Origin: an uncultured Xanthomonas sp.
GTDB lineage: Bacteria; Pseudomonadota; Gammaproteobacteria; Xanthomonadales; Xanthomonadaceae
DNA: 64,000 nucleotides
Reading direction: 5' to 3'
Assembly (NCBI GenBank): GCA_943912265.1
Contig: CALTTS010000002.1
Location: 124,001-188,000 of the forward strand
The translations under genes and the position numbers were made by a program. This document shows positions 36,659-45,015 of this stretch, piece by piece (within the stretch, counting starts at the first letter, position 1; every line of letters begins with the position of its first letter). The notes beneath the pieces are model-generated. The model was given only the letters and a program-made list of their open reading frames with translations. It was not told the DNA's origin and searched no databases.

Positions 36659-37747
36659 ATGGATGCGCCCGTCCCCGTCCCTTCCCTTTCCGAGCCGGCG
36701 CTGGCCGCGCTCGCCGGACGGCTGCGCGCGATCGCCTCGGAACTGGGTTTCCGGCATTTCGGCATCTCCGGCATCGAGCCGGGCGCGCAGGACCGCGCCG
36801 CGCTGCGCGCCTGGCTGGACGCCGGCATGCATGGCGACATGGCGTGGATGGCGCGCCACGCCGGCCTGCGCGAGCGCCCGGCCGAACTGGTGCCCGGCAC
36901 GCTGCGGGTGGTCTCGGTCGGGCTCGACTACGGCCGCCGCGACGACGCCGAGGCCTGGGCCACGCTGGCCGATGGCGAGCGTGCCTACGTGGCCCGCTAC
37001 GCGCTCGGCCGCGACTACCACAAGCTGATGCGCAACCGCCTGCAGACGCTGGCCGAGCGGGTGCAGGCGGAAGTCGGCCCGTTCGGCCACCGCGCCTTCG
37101 TCGATTCGGCACCGGTGCTCGAGCGTGCGCTGGCGCGCAACGCCGGGCTGGGCTGGATCGGCAAGCACACCTGCCTGATCGACAGGAACGGCGGCTCGTG
37201 GTTCTTCCTCGGCGAGCTCTACGTGGACCTGCCGCTGCCGGTGGACGCGCCGGCCAGCGCCCACTGCGGCACCTGCGCGCGCTGCATCGAGGTGTGCCCG
37301 ACCCGCGCCATCGTCGCCCCCCACGTGCTCGACGCGCGCCGCTGCATCGCCTACCTGACCATCGAGCACGCCGGGCCGATCCCGGAGGAACTGCGCGCCC
37401 CGATCGGCAACCGCATCTTCGGCTGCGACGACTGCCAGCTGGTATGTCCGTGGAACAAGTTCGCCCGGCGCACCGACGAACCCGGCTTCGTCGCCCGCAA
37501 CCGGCTGGACGAGGCCAGCCTGGCCGAACTGTTCGCCTGGGAGGAGGACGAATTCCTGCGCCGCACCGAGGGCAGCGCGATCCGCCGCAGCGGCCACGAG
37601 CGCTGGCTGCGCAACCTCGCCGTGGCGCTGGGCAACGCCCCGTCCACGCCCGAGGTGCTGGCCGCGCTGGCCGCGCGCCGCGAACATCCCTCGGCGCTGG
37701 TGCGCGAGCACGTGCAGTGGGCGCTGGCCCGCCACGGCGTGCGCTGA
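36659..37747 (+). CDS. queG: Epoxyqueuosine reductase QueG
   Basis: QueG performs the last step of queuosine synthesis in tRNA, reducing epoxyqueuosine with a cobalamin and two 4Fe-4S clusters. The 362-residue protein has the cobalamin-binding domain (GFRHFGISGIEPG; RYALGRDYHKLMRNRLQTLA; FVDSAPVLERALARNAGLGWIGKHTCLI). Its two cluster motifs are CGTCARCIEVCPTRAI and FGCDDCQLVCPWNKFA. A C-terminal HEAT-like tail ends EHVQWALARH. Divergent from nnr as in E. coli. Confidence 0.97.
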   Translation: MDAPVPVPSLSEPALAALAGRLRAIASELGFRHFGISGIEPGAQDRAALRAWLDAGMHGDMAWMARHAGLRERPAELVPGTLRVVSVGLDYGRRDDAEAWATLADGERAYVARYALGRDYHKLMRNRLQTLAERVQAEVGPFGHRAFVDSAPVLERALARNAGLGWIGKHTCLIDRNGGSWFFLGELYVDLPLPVDAPASAHCGTCARCIEVCPTRAIVAPHVLDARRCIAYLTIEHAGPIPEELRAPIGNRIFGCDDCQLVCPWNKFARRTDEPGFVARNRLDEASLAELFAWEEDEFLRRTEGSAIRRSGHERWLRNLAVALGNAPSTPEVLAALAARREHPSALVREHVQWALARHGVR

Positions 37748-37755
37748 GTTGGCGC

Positions 37756-37761
37756 GATAAT
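37756..37761 (+). promoter_or_regulatory. -10-like GATAAT 6 bases before xseA
   Basis: GATAAT lies in the 20-base queG-xseA gap and ends 6 bases before the ATG at 37768. This spacing would give a leaderless or near-leaderless transcript. No -35 is evident, as the region upstream is the queG coding end. Confidence 0.4.
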
Positions 37762-37767
37762 CCCGCC

Positions 37768-39156
37768 ATGCACGACGACCTGCCCCGAAGCAGCGGCCGC
37801 GACGACCGCGTCCTCACCCCGAGCCAGCTCAACACCCTGGCCCGCGACCTGCTGGAAAGCGCGTTCCCGCTGGTGTGGGTGGAAGGCGAGCTGGGCAGCG
37901 TCACCCGCCCGGCCTCCGGCCACCTGTACTTCACCCTGAAGGACGCACGCGCGCAGGTGCGCTGCGCGCTGTTCCGGCCCAAGAGCCAGTGGCTGCGCTT
38001 CCAGCCGCGCGAAGGCCTGCGCGTGCTCGCCCGCGGCCGGCTCACCCTGTACGAGCCGCGCGGCGACTACCAGCTGGTGCTCGACACCCTGGAGGAAGCC
38101 GGCGAAGGCGCGCTGCGCCGCGCGTTCGACGAACTCAAGGCCCGGCTCGCCGCCGAAGGCCTGTTCGACGCCGCGCGCAAGCGCCCGCTGCCGGCCTTTC
38201 CGCGGCGGCTGGCGGTGATCACCTCGCCTACCGGCGCGGTGATCCGCGACATCGCCAGCGTGCTCGGCCGCCGCTTCCCGCTGCTCGAGGTCGAACTGCT
38301 GCCGGCGCAGGTGCAGGGCGCCACCGCCGCCGCGCAGATCGCCGCGCTGCTGCGCGCGGCCGGCGCCAGCGGCCGCTATGACGCGATCCTGGTCGCCCGC
38401 GGCGGCGGCTCGCTGGAAGACCTGTGGGCGTTCAACGACGAGGCGCTGGCACGGGCCATCGCCGCCTCGCCGGTGCCGGTGGTGTCCGCGGTCGGCCACG
38501 AGACCGACGTCACCCTGGCCGACTTCGCCGCCGACCTGCGCGCGCCCACGCCCTCGGCCGCCGCCGAACTGCTGGTGCCCGACGCGCGCGACCTCGACGC
38601 CCGGCTGCGCGCGCTGGAACTGCGCCTGGGCGCGCTGCAGCGCCAGCACCTGCGCGCACTGGCACAACGCGCCGACCAGGCCGCGCTGCGGCTGGACGCG
38701 CTGCGCCCGCAGGCGCGCCTGCACCTGCTGCGGCAACGGCTGCTGGACGCGGGACGCCGGCTGGACGCGGGCTTCGGCCACCTGCTCGGGCAACGCCAGG
38801 CGCGGCTGCAGCATGCCGCCGTCGCGCTGCGCGCGCACCAGCCCGCGCGGCGGCTGCCGCAACTGGGCGAACATCTGGCCGCGCTCGCCCGCCGCGCCCG
38901 CGCCGCGACCGCCGCGCGCCTGCGTCAGGAAGAACTGCGCGTGCAGGGGCTGGCCCGCTCGCTGGAGGCCGTCAGCCCGCTCGCCACCGTGGCCCGCGGC
39001 TACAGCATCCTGACCGACGAGGAAGGCCGGGTGCTGCGTTCCGTGGCCCAAACGGAGGTCGGCATGCCGCTGCGCGCCCGGCTCGCCGACGGCCGGCTGC
39101 AGCTGCGGGTGGAAGGCATCGCGGCCGCGGACGGAGCCGCCGGCGCGCGCGACTGA
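37768..39156 (+). CDS. xseA: Exodeoxyribonuclease VII large subunit
   Basis: XseA is the catalytic subunit of exonuclease VII, a single-strand-specific nuclease. The 462-residue protein has an N-terminal OB fold (VLTPSQLNTLARDLLESAFP; ASGHLYFTLKDARAQVRCALF) and a catalytic core (RLAVITSPTGAVIRDI; RYDAILVARGGGSLEDLWAFNDE; VSAVGHETDVTLADFAADLRAPTPSAAAE). A long Arg/Leu/Gln-rich coiled coil (residues about 280-390) and the conserved ARGYSIL end follow. The small subunit xseB is not in the window. Confidence 0.97.
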   Translation: MHDDLPRSSGRDDRVLTPSQLNTLARDLLESAFPLVWVEGELGSVTRPASGHLYFTLKDARAQVRCALFRPKSQWLRFQPREGLRVLARGRLTLYEPRGDYQLVLDTLEEAGEGALRRAFDELKARLAAEGLFDAARKRPLPAFPRRLAVITSPTGAVIRDIASVLGRRFPLLEVELLPAQVQGATAAAQIAALLRAAGASGRYDAILVARGGGSLEDLWAFNDEALARAIAASPVPVVSAVGHETDVTLADFAADLRAPTPSAAAELLVPDARDLDARLRALELRLGALQRQHLRALAQRADQAALRLDALRPQARLHLLRQRLLDAGRRLDAGFGHLLGQRQARLQHAAVALRAHQPARRLPQLGEHLAALARRARAATAARLRQEELRVQGLARSLEAVSPLATVARGYSILTDEEGRVLRSVAQTEVGMPLRARLADGRLQLRVEGIAAADGAAGARD

Positions 39157-39171
39157 GCGCCCGCGCCCGGG

Positions 39172-42102
39172 TCAGGCCGCCGCGCCCGGCCACGGCGCGG
39201 GCCGGCCGAACAGGTAGCCCTGCCCATAGCGGCAGCCGAGCGAGCGCAGCACCGCGCGCTGCGCCTCGGTCTCCACGCCCTCGGCGATGGCGTCGATGCC
39301 GAGCGTGCCGGCCAGGGCGAGGATCGCGCGGATCAGGCCCATGCTTTCGGCCGCGCCGTCGGCGTCCTCGCCGATGCCGAGCACGAAGCTGCGGTCGATC
39401 TTCAACGCCGAGATCGGGAACTTCTGCAGGTACGACAGCGCCGAATAGCCGGTGCCGAAATCGTCCAGCAGCACCAGGATGCCCGCGTCGCGCAACACCT
39501 GCAGGCTGCGCAGCGTGCGCGGCGCATCGTCCAGCAATGCCACCTCGGTGATCTCCAGGCGCAGCCGCGCCGGGTCCGCGCCGCGTTCGGCGACCAGCGC
39601 GAGCAGGCGCTCGGCGAAATCGCCGGAACGGAAATGGCGCGGCGACACGTTGACCGACACGTAGCGCGTGCCGCCCTCGCCGAGCCGCTCGATCACCTGC
39701 TCGTACAGCAGCCAGTCCACCTGCTCGATCAGGCCGCTGTCCTCGCCGAGCGCGATGAACGCCGCCGGCGCGAGCACGCCGCGCTCGGGGTGGTTCCAGC
39801 GCAGCAGGGCCTCGAAGCCGATCGTGGCGCCGTCGTCCATCGTCACGATCGGCTGGAAGTACGGCTCGAAATCGCGGTTCTTGATGGCCCGGCGCATGTC
39901 CGCCTCCATCACCAGGCTCTGCATGGCCGCGTCGCGCATCTCCTCGTCGAACAGCACGCAGCGGTTGCGCCCGGTGGCCTTGGCCCGGTACATCGCCGCA
40001 TCGGCATCGCGCAGCAGTTCCTCGCCGCTGCCATAGCGCGCGTTCCACGCGGCGATGCCGAGGCTGGCCGACGGGAACAGCTCGCGCCCGGCCACCCACA
40101 GGGGCTGGTTGACGGTGTCCAGCAGCCGCCGCCCCAGTTCCATCACCGTGTCGATGCCGTCGGCCGATTCGACCAGGATCGCGAATTCGTCGCCGCCCAG
40201 CCGCGCCACCACGTCGCCCGAGCGCATGCTCGACACGATCCGCCGCGCCACCTCCATCAGCAGTTCGTCGCCGGCGGCATGGCCGATGCTGTCGTTGACC
40301 ACCTTGAACCGGTCCAGGTCGAGGAACAGCACCGCGAACGGCACCCCCTCGTGGCTGCGCCGCGCCAGCTCGATCGCGCCCTTGAGCCGGTCGAGCAGAT
40401 GCGCCCGGTTCGGCAGTTCGGTCAGGGCATCGTGCAGGGCCTGGTGGGTCAGGCGCTGCTCGGCGCGCATGCGTTCGCCGATCTGCGCGACCAGCTTGGC
40501 GTTGGTCTGGGCCAGCTCGGCGGTGCGTTCGCGCACGCGCTGCTCCAGCTCGGCATGCGCCGCGCGCAGCCGCTCCTGGGCGCGCTGCCGGCCCAGGCCG
40601 CTGCCGATGTGGTGAGAGACGTACATCAGCAGGCGCTGGTCGGCGACGCTGAAGTGGACCTCGTCGGTGTAGCTCTGCACGGTGATCACGCCGACCACCT
40701 CGTCCTCGATCCGCAGCGGCACGCCGAGCCAGCTGCGCGCGCGCACGCCGAAGCCGTGGACTTCGCCGATGTCCTGCAGCCGGTCGATCTGGTCGCGGTC
40801 GGCCAGCAGCGCGGTCTGCTTGCGGATCACGTATTCGGTCAGGCCGTTGCTGAACGGGCGCGGCGGCCGGTAGCGGTTGTGCTCGTCGGCCGAATAGACG
40901 AACTCGAGCATCTGCCGGTCCGGGGTGAGCAGGGCGATGTAGAAGTTGCGCGCGTAGATCAGCTCGTCGACCACGCCGTGCACCTCGGCGTAGAAGTCGT
41001 CCAGGCTCTCGGAATTGATCGCCAGCTCGGCGATGCGGTAGAGCGCGGCCTGCAGTTTCTCGGCGCGCTTGCGTTCGATGATCTCCTCCTGCAGCTCGAT
41101 GTTGGCGCGCTGCAGCTCCAGCGTGCACGACTGCACGCGCTTCTCGAGCTGCGCCTGCGCCTGCTTGCGGTCCAGCGCGGTGAGGATGTGCTGGGCGACG
41201 AAGCTGAGCAGGGTCTGCTCCTCGCCGCTGTAGCAGTTGGCGCGGTCGTAGCTCTGCACCACGATGGCGCCGCACACCCGGTCCTCGCGCCGGAACGGCA
41301 CGCCGAGCCAGTCCAGGCTCTCGGTGCCGGTCAGTTCGGCGTCCTCGGGCCGATGCTCCATCGCGAACACCTGCGCCACCAGGCTCGACGGGCCGTGCAC
41401 CGGCTGCCCGTGGCGCAGCAGGGCGAAAGTCAGGCTGCCGGGCAGTTCGCTGTGGTGGTACACCCGGCCCAGATCGAACAGCGAGCCGTCCTTCTCGTCG
41501 GCGAAATACAGGAAGCGCACGGTGTCCTGCTCGTCGTCGTACTCGACGATGTAGCAGTTGCGCGCGTACATCAGCGAATCGACCACGGCGTGGACCCGGC
41601 GCAGCATCTCGCCCAGTTCCAGGTCCGCGCCGGACAGGTCGGCGATCTCGTAGAGCGCCTGCTGCAGCTGCTTGGATTTTTCCAGCTTGCGGATGCGCAG
41701 GTGGGCGTAGGCCGCGTGCAGCGAGGCGTCGACCAGGGTGGTGGCCAGCTGCAGCCAGTCGCCGCGGCGCGCGTCGGCGGCCGCATCGCCCAGTTCGAGG
41801 AACACGCCGAGCCGGGCGCTGCCGTCCGCGCTGCTCCAGACCCGGCCCGATTCGAGGGCCTGGGAGCCGCCGGCCCCACCGACGACGTCCTCCAGCACCT
41901 CCTCCAGCGCCTTCACCCGTTCCGGCGGCACCGGCCCGGACACGGCGCTGGACAGCCCCAGCATCCAGTCGTTGCAGGCCACCGCCACGCCGGCACCGGG
42001 CGGCAGCTGGCTGCGCAGGGCATCGGCCACGCGCTGCAGCGACAGCCACGGCACACTGGCCCCTGCCGGCACGGTGAGCGATAGCTGCGGGCTGACTGAC
42101 AT
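39172..42102 (-). CDS. GAF-GAF-GGDEF-EAL cyclic-di-GMP signalling protein
   Basis: A 976-residue cytoplasmic sensor of cyclic-di-GMP metabolism. After an unrecognised N-terminal region (1-140) come two GAF domains (about 150-310 and 351-505) that resemble each other closely, joined by coiled coils. A GGDEF domain follows (551-720) with an intact GGDEF (636-640) and an RxxD inhibitory site (RSGD, 627-630). The EAL domain (730-970) has EALLRW (764), the Asn in VNVSPRHF, LEITEVALL, DDFGTGYS and LKIDRSFV. Both catalytic activities therefore look possible. No transmembrane segment is seen. ATG 42102 has GGGGAAA upstream; ATG 42132 is an alternative. Confidence 0.93.
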   Translation of the reverse strand: MSVSPQLSLTVPAGASVPWLSLQRVADALRSQLPPGAGVAVACNDWMLGLSSAVSGPVPPERVKALEEVLEDVVGGAGGSQALESGRVWSSADGSARLGVFLELGDAAADARRGDWLQLATTLVDASLHAAYAHLRIRKLEKSKQLQQALYEIADLSGADLELGEMLRRVHAVVDSLMYARNCYIVEYDDEQDTVRFLYFADEKDGSLFDLGRVYHHSELPGSLTFALLRHGQPVHGPSSLVAQVFAMEHRPEDAELTGTESLDWLGVPFRREDRVCGAIVVQSYDRANCYSGEEQTLLSFVAQHILTALDRKQAQAQLEKRVQSCTLELQRANIELQEEIIERKRAEKLQAALYRIAELAINSESLDDFYAEVHGVVDELIYARNFYIALLTPDRQMLEFVYSADEHNRYRPPRPFSNGLTEYVIRKQTALLADRDQIDRLQDIGEVHGFGVRARSWLGVPLRIEDEVVGVITVQSYTDEVHFSVADQRLLMYVSHHIGSGLGRQRAQERLRAAHAELEQRVRERTAELAQTNAKLVAQIGERMRAEQRLTHQALHDALTELPNRAHLLDRLKGAIELARRSHEGVPFAVLFLDLDRFKVVNDSIGHAAGDELLMEVARRIVSSMRSGDVVARLGGDEFAILVESADGIDTVMELGRRLLDTVNQPLWVAGRELFPSASLGIAAWNARYGSGEELLRDADAAMYRAKATGRNRCVLFDEEMRDAAMQSLVMEADMRRAIKNRDFEPYFQPIVTMDDGATIGFEALLRWNHPERGVLAPAAFIALGEDSGLIEQVDWLLYEQVIERLGEGGTRYVSVNVSPRHFRSGDFAERLLALVAERGADPARLRLEITEVALLDDAPRTLRSLQVLRDAGILVLLDDFGTGYSALSYLQKFPISALKIDRSFVLGIGEDADGAAESMGLIRAILALAGTLGIDAIAEGVETEAQRAVLRSLGCRYGQGYLFGRPAPWPGAAA

Positions 42103-42218
42103 CGTTCGGATTTCCCCATCGTCCCGGGGCATCGAATCGTCGCCCGGCGGCTGCCGGCAGCATAGCGCCTTCGTCCGGCAATTGAACCGCGCGCCGCGTG
42201 GCCGCCGGCGCGGTGCCC

Positions 42219-42224
42219 TAGAAT
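42219..42224 (+). promoter_or_regulatory. -10-like TAGAAT 8 bases before yigZ
   Basis: TAGAAT (5 of 6 to consensus) ends 8 bases before the ATG at 42233, so a transcript would have at most a base or two of leader. No clear -35 lies upstream. Confidence 0.4.
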
Positions 42225-42232
42225 CGGCGGCG

Positions 42233-42823
42233 ATGAGCGACACCCTCACCGCCCCGGCCTCCCTCGCCACCGAGGTCAGGCACAGCCGCTTCCTCGCCCG
42301 GGCCGCGCCGGCGCAATCGGCGGCCGAGGCGCAGGCCTTCATCGCCGCCGTCGCCGACCCGGCCGCCACCCACAACTGCTGGGCCTGGCGGATCGGCGGC
42401 GACTACCGCTCCAGCGACGACGGCGAACCGGCCGGCACCGCCGGCCGCCCGATCCTCGCCGCGATCGACGGCCAGGGCTTCGACCGCGTCGCGGTCGTGG
42501 TCACCCGCTGGTTTGGCGGCATCAAGCTCGGTGCCGGCGGGCTGGTGCGCGCCTATGGCGGCTGCGCGGCCGAATGCCTGCGCACCGCGCCGCGCACGCC
42601 GCTGGTGCGGATGCACGCCCTGGCGCTGGCCTGCGGCTTCGACGATCTGGGCAGCGTGCATGCCGCACTGGCCGCGTTGGGAGCGGACAAGACCGGCGAA
42701 ACCTTCGATGCCGACGGCGCCAGGCTGGCCGTGCAGTTGCCGGCCGAGCGCGTGGACGCCTTGAAAACCCGGCTGCGCGACGCCACCCGGAACCGGATAC
42801 GCTTTCCGGAAGAACCCGCGTGA
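42233..42823 (+). CDS. yigZ: YigZ/IMPACT family protein
   Basis: A 196-residue protein of the IMPACT/YigZ family. The N-terminal domain has the signature HNCWAWRIGG, YRSSDDGEPAGTAGRPILAAI, VVVTRWFGGIKLGAGGLVRAYGG. The C-terminal domain resembles a domain of elongation factor G. A nucleic-acid or translation-related role is proposed for the family but is not established. The ABC transporter gene starts inside its stop codon (GTGA). Confidence 0.93.
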   Translation: MSDTLTAPASLATEVRHSRFLARAAPAQSAAEAQAFIAAVADPAATHNCWAWRIGGDYRSSDDGEPAGTAGRPILAAIDGQGFDRVAVVVTRWFGGIKLGAGGLVRAYGGCAAECLRTAPRTPLVRMHALALACGFDDLGSVHAALAALGADKTGETFDADGARLAVQLPAERVDALKTRLRDATRNRIRFPEEPA

Positions 42824-44589
42824 ACCCAGCCGCACCCGATACTCCCGCGCGCAAGCCGCCGAAGCTGGGCAGCCTGCGCGCGCTGTGGCCGTTCGTCGCC
42901 CGCCACCGCGGCCTGTTCGGCGCCTGGCTGGCGGCGCTGGCGGTGTCGTCGGCGGCCACGCTGAGCCTACCGCAGGCGGTGCGCACGATGATCGACCACG
43001 GCTTCGGCGGCGGCGGCCAGATCAACCAGGCCTTCGCCCTGCTGTTCGCCGTGGCGGTGGTGCTGGGGCTGGCGACCGCGGCGCGCTTCTATTTCGTCTC
43101 GCTGCTTGGCGAAAAGGTCGTGGCCGACCTGCGCGAGCAGCTGTACGCGCACCTGATCGAACTGGACGCCGGCTTCCACGACCGCAGCCGCAGCGGCGAA
43201 CTGGTCTCGCGGCTGTCGGCCGACAGCGAGCTGCTGCGCAACCTGATCGGCTCGACCATGTCGGTGGCCCTGCGCAGCAGCGTCACCGTGGTCGGCAGCC
43301 TCGGCCTGCTGTTCGCCACCAGCCCGCGGCTGGCCGGGTTCACCCTGCTCGGCATCCCGCTGGCGGTGCTGCCGATCGTGCTCGGCGCGCGCCGGCTGCA
43401 GAAGATCTCGCGCAACAGCCAGGACCGCGTGGCCGACGCCAACACCCTGGCGGCGGAAACCCTCGGTGCGGTGCGCACGGTGCAGGCCTATGCGCGCGAA
43501 GGCTACGAGCGCGGCCGTTTCGCCGCCGCGCTGGACGTGGCCGTGCGCACCGCGCGGCGCCGCATCGCCGCGCAGGCCGGCGTGACCGCGGTGGCCATCG
43601 TGCTGGTGTTCGGCGCGATCGTCGCGGTGCTGTGGTCCGGTGCGCACGACGTGATCGCCGGGCGCATGAGCGCCGGCACGCTCGGCCAGTTCGTGCTGTA
43701 CGCGCTGATCGGCGGCGGCTCGGTGGCCGCGCTGGCCGAGGTGTGGAACGACCTGCAGCGCGCCACCGGCGGCATGGGCCGCATCGCCGAGCTGCTCGGC
43801 GAGCGGCCCGCCATCGCCGCGCCGGCGCATCCGGCCACGCTGCCGGTGCCGGTGCGCGGCGAGATCCGCTTCGAGCACGTGGATTTCCGCTACCCCTCGC
43901 GCCCGGACGCGCCGGCGCTGGACGGCTTCGACCTGCACGTGCGGCCCGGCGAGACGGTGGCGCTGGTCGGCCCGTCCGGCGCCGGCAAGAGCACCGTGCT
44001 GGCCATGCTGCTGCGTTTCCACGACCCGCTGTCCGGGCGCATCACCCTCGATGGCCTGGACCTGCGCGATCTCGACCCGGCCGCGCTGCGCGGCCAGGTG
44101 GCGCTGGTGCCGCAGCAGCCGGTGCTGTTCGCCGCCAGCGCCGCCGACAACATCCGCTACGGCCGGCTCGACGCCGACGACGCGGCCGTGCAGGCCGCCG
44201 CGCGCGCCGCCGAGGCCGATGGCTTCATCCGCGAGCTGCCCGATGCTTACGCCAGCGCGCTGGGCGAGCGCGGCACGCGCCTGTCCGGCGGCCAGCAGCA
44301 GCGCGTGGCGATCGCCCGCGCCCTGCTCAAGGACGCGCCGGTGCTGCTGCTCGACGAGGCCACCAGCGCGCTCGACGCGCAGAGCGAGCGCGCCGTGCAG
44401 CAGGCGCTGGAGCGGCTGATGCACGGCCGCACCACGCTGGTGATCGCGCACCGGCTGGCCACCGTGATGAAGGCCGACCGCATCGTGGTGATGGAACGCG
44501 GCCGCGTCGTCGCCGAAGGCACCCATGCCGAACTGCTCGCCCAGGGCGGCCTCTATGCCGAACTGGCGCGGCTGCAGTTCATCGATTGA
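42820..44589 (+). CDS. ABC transporter, fused membrane and ATPase domains (MsbA/multidrug-type exporter)
   Basis: A 589-residue half-transporter. Six membrane helices occupy about residues 25-320 (for example LFGAWLAALAVSSAATLSL, LLFAVAVVLGLATAARFYF). The ATPase domain has Walker A GPSGAGKST, Q-loop VPQQPVLF, signature LSGGQQQR, Walker B VLLLDEATSALD and the switch IAHR. It resembles exporters of the MsbA/LmrA class, but with no partner genes the substrate (lipid, peptide or drug) is open. The start is GTG 42820 overlapping the yigZ stop, implying translational coupling. Confidence 0.93.
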   Translation: MNPAAPDTPARKPPKLGSLRALWPFVARHRGLFGAWLAALAVSSAATLSLPQAVRTMIDHGFGGGGQINQAFALLFAVAVVLGLATAARFYFVSLLGEKVVADLREQLYAHLIELDAGFHDRSRSGELVSRLSADSELLRNLIGSTMSVALRSSVTVVGSLGLLFATSPRLAGFTLLGIPLAVLPIVLGARRLQKISRNSQDRVADANTLAAETLGAVRTVQAYAREGYERGRFAAALDVAVRTARRRIAAQAGVTAVAIVLVFGAIVAVLWSGAHDVIAGRMSAGTLGQFVLYALIGGGSVAALAEVWNDLQRATGGMGRIAELLGERPAIAAPAHPATLPVPVRGEIRFEHVDFRYPSRPDAPALDGFDLHVRPGETVALVGPSGAGKSTVLAMLLRFHDPLSGRITLDGLDLRDLDPAALRGQVALVPQQPVLFAASAADNIRYGRLDADDAAVQAAARAAEADGFIRELPDAYASALGERGTRLSGGQQQRVAIARALLKDAPVLLLDEATSALDAQSERAVQQALERLMHGRTTLVIAHRLATVMKADRIVVMERGRVVAEGTHAELLAQGGLYAELARLQFID

Positions 44590-45015
44590 AGACATGCGGC
44601 GGCGGCCGCGATCGAACGGACACGATGCGCGCGCGGACCCGCCTGCGGGGCATCGACACCGGCCGCGGCACCTTCGCCCGTTGCGATGCGCCGCAAGCGC
44701 CGGCGCCACAAGCGGCGGGCCGCGGATTGCCGCCCGCGTATTCGCCGCGGCAGCGGCCGCGCCTCTCCGTCCATGCCGTCGGGCCGGAAGCGCGGTGGCA
44801 ACCTCGGCGGAGAAGACCCGGCGGCATGCCCGCGCACCGGGTCGGCCGGCGCCCCGTCTGCGCGTTCAGCTACCGCAAGCGGAACCCGATCCTGTTCCCG
44901 GCCTTGCCCGGCCGCATGCCATCACGATGCGCGGCCCGGCATCACCGCGCATCGGTCAATCGGCCCGACCGGCACCTCCGGCCTCCGGCCATGCGCCGGG
45001 CCAGCGCCGCCCCGT
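44590..45015. other. 426-base intergenic stretch without a supportable gene
   Basis: Between the ABC transporter and the aidB-like gene stops no open frame has a recognisable product, start signal or codon pattern. Composition is as GC-rich as the surroundings. I see no tRNA, strong terminator or insertion-sequence end. GATGCG-containing words recur (near 44623, 44693 and 44935) but without regular spacing. Confidence 0.5.

Noticed and set aside
44553..44837. Small minus-strand open frames after the ABC transporter (94 and 82 codons)
   Set aside because: They overlap the transporter end, are Arg/Ala-rich and show no start signal or family pattern.
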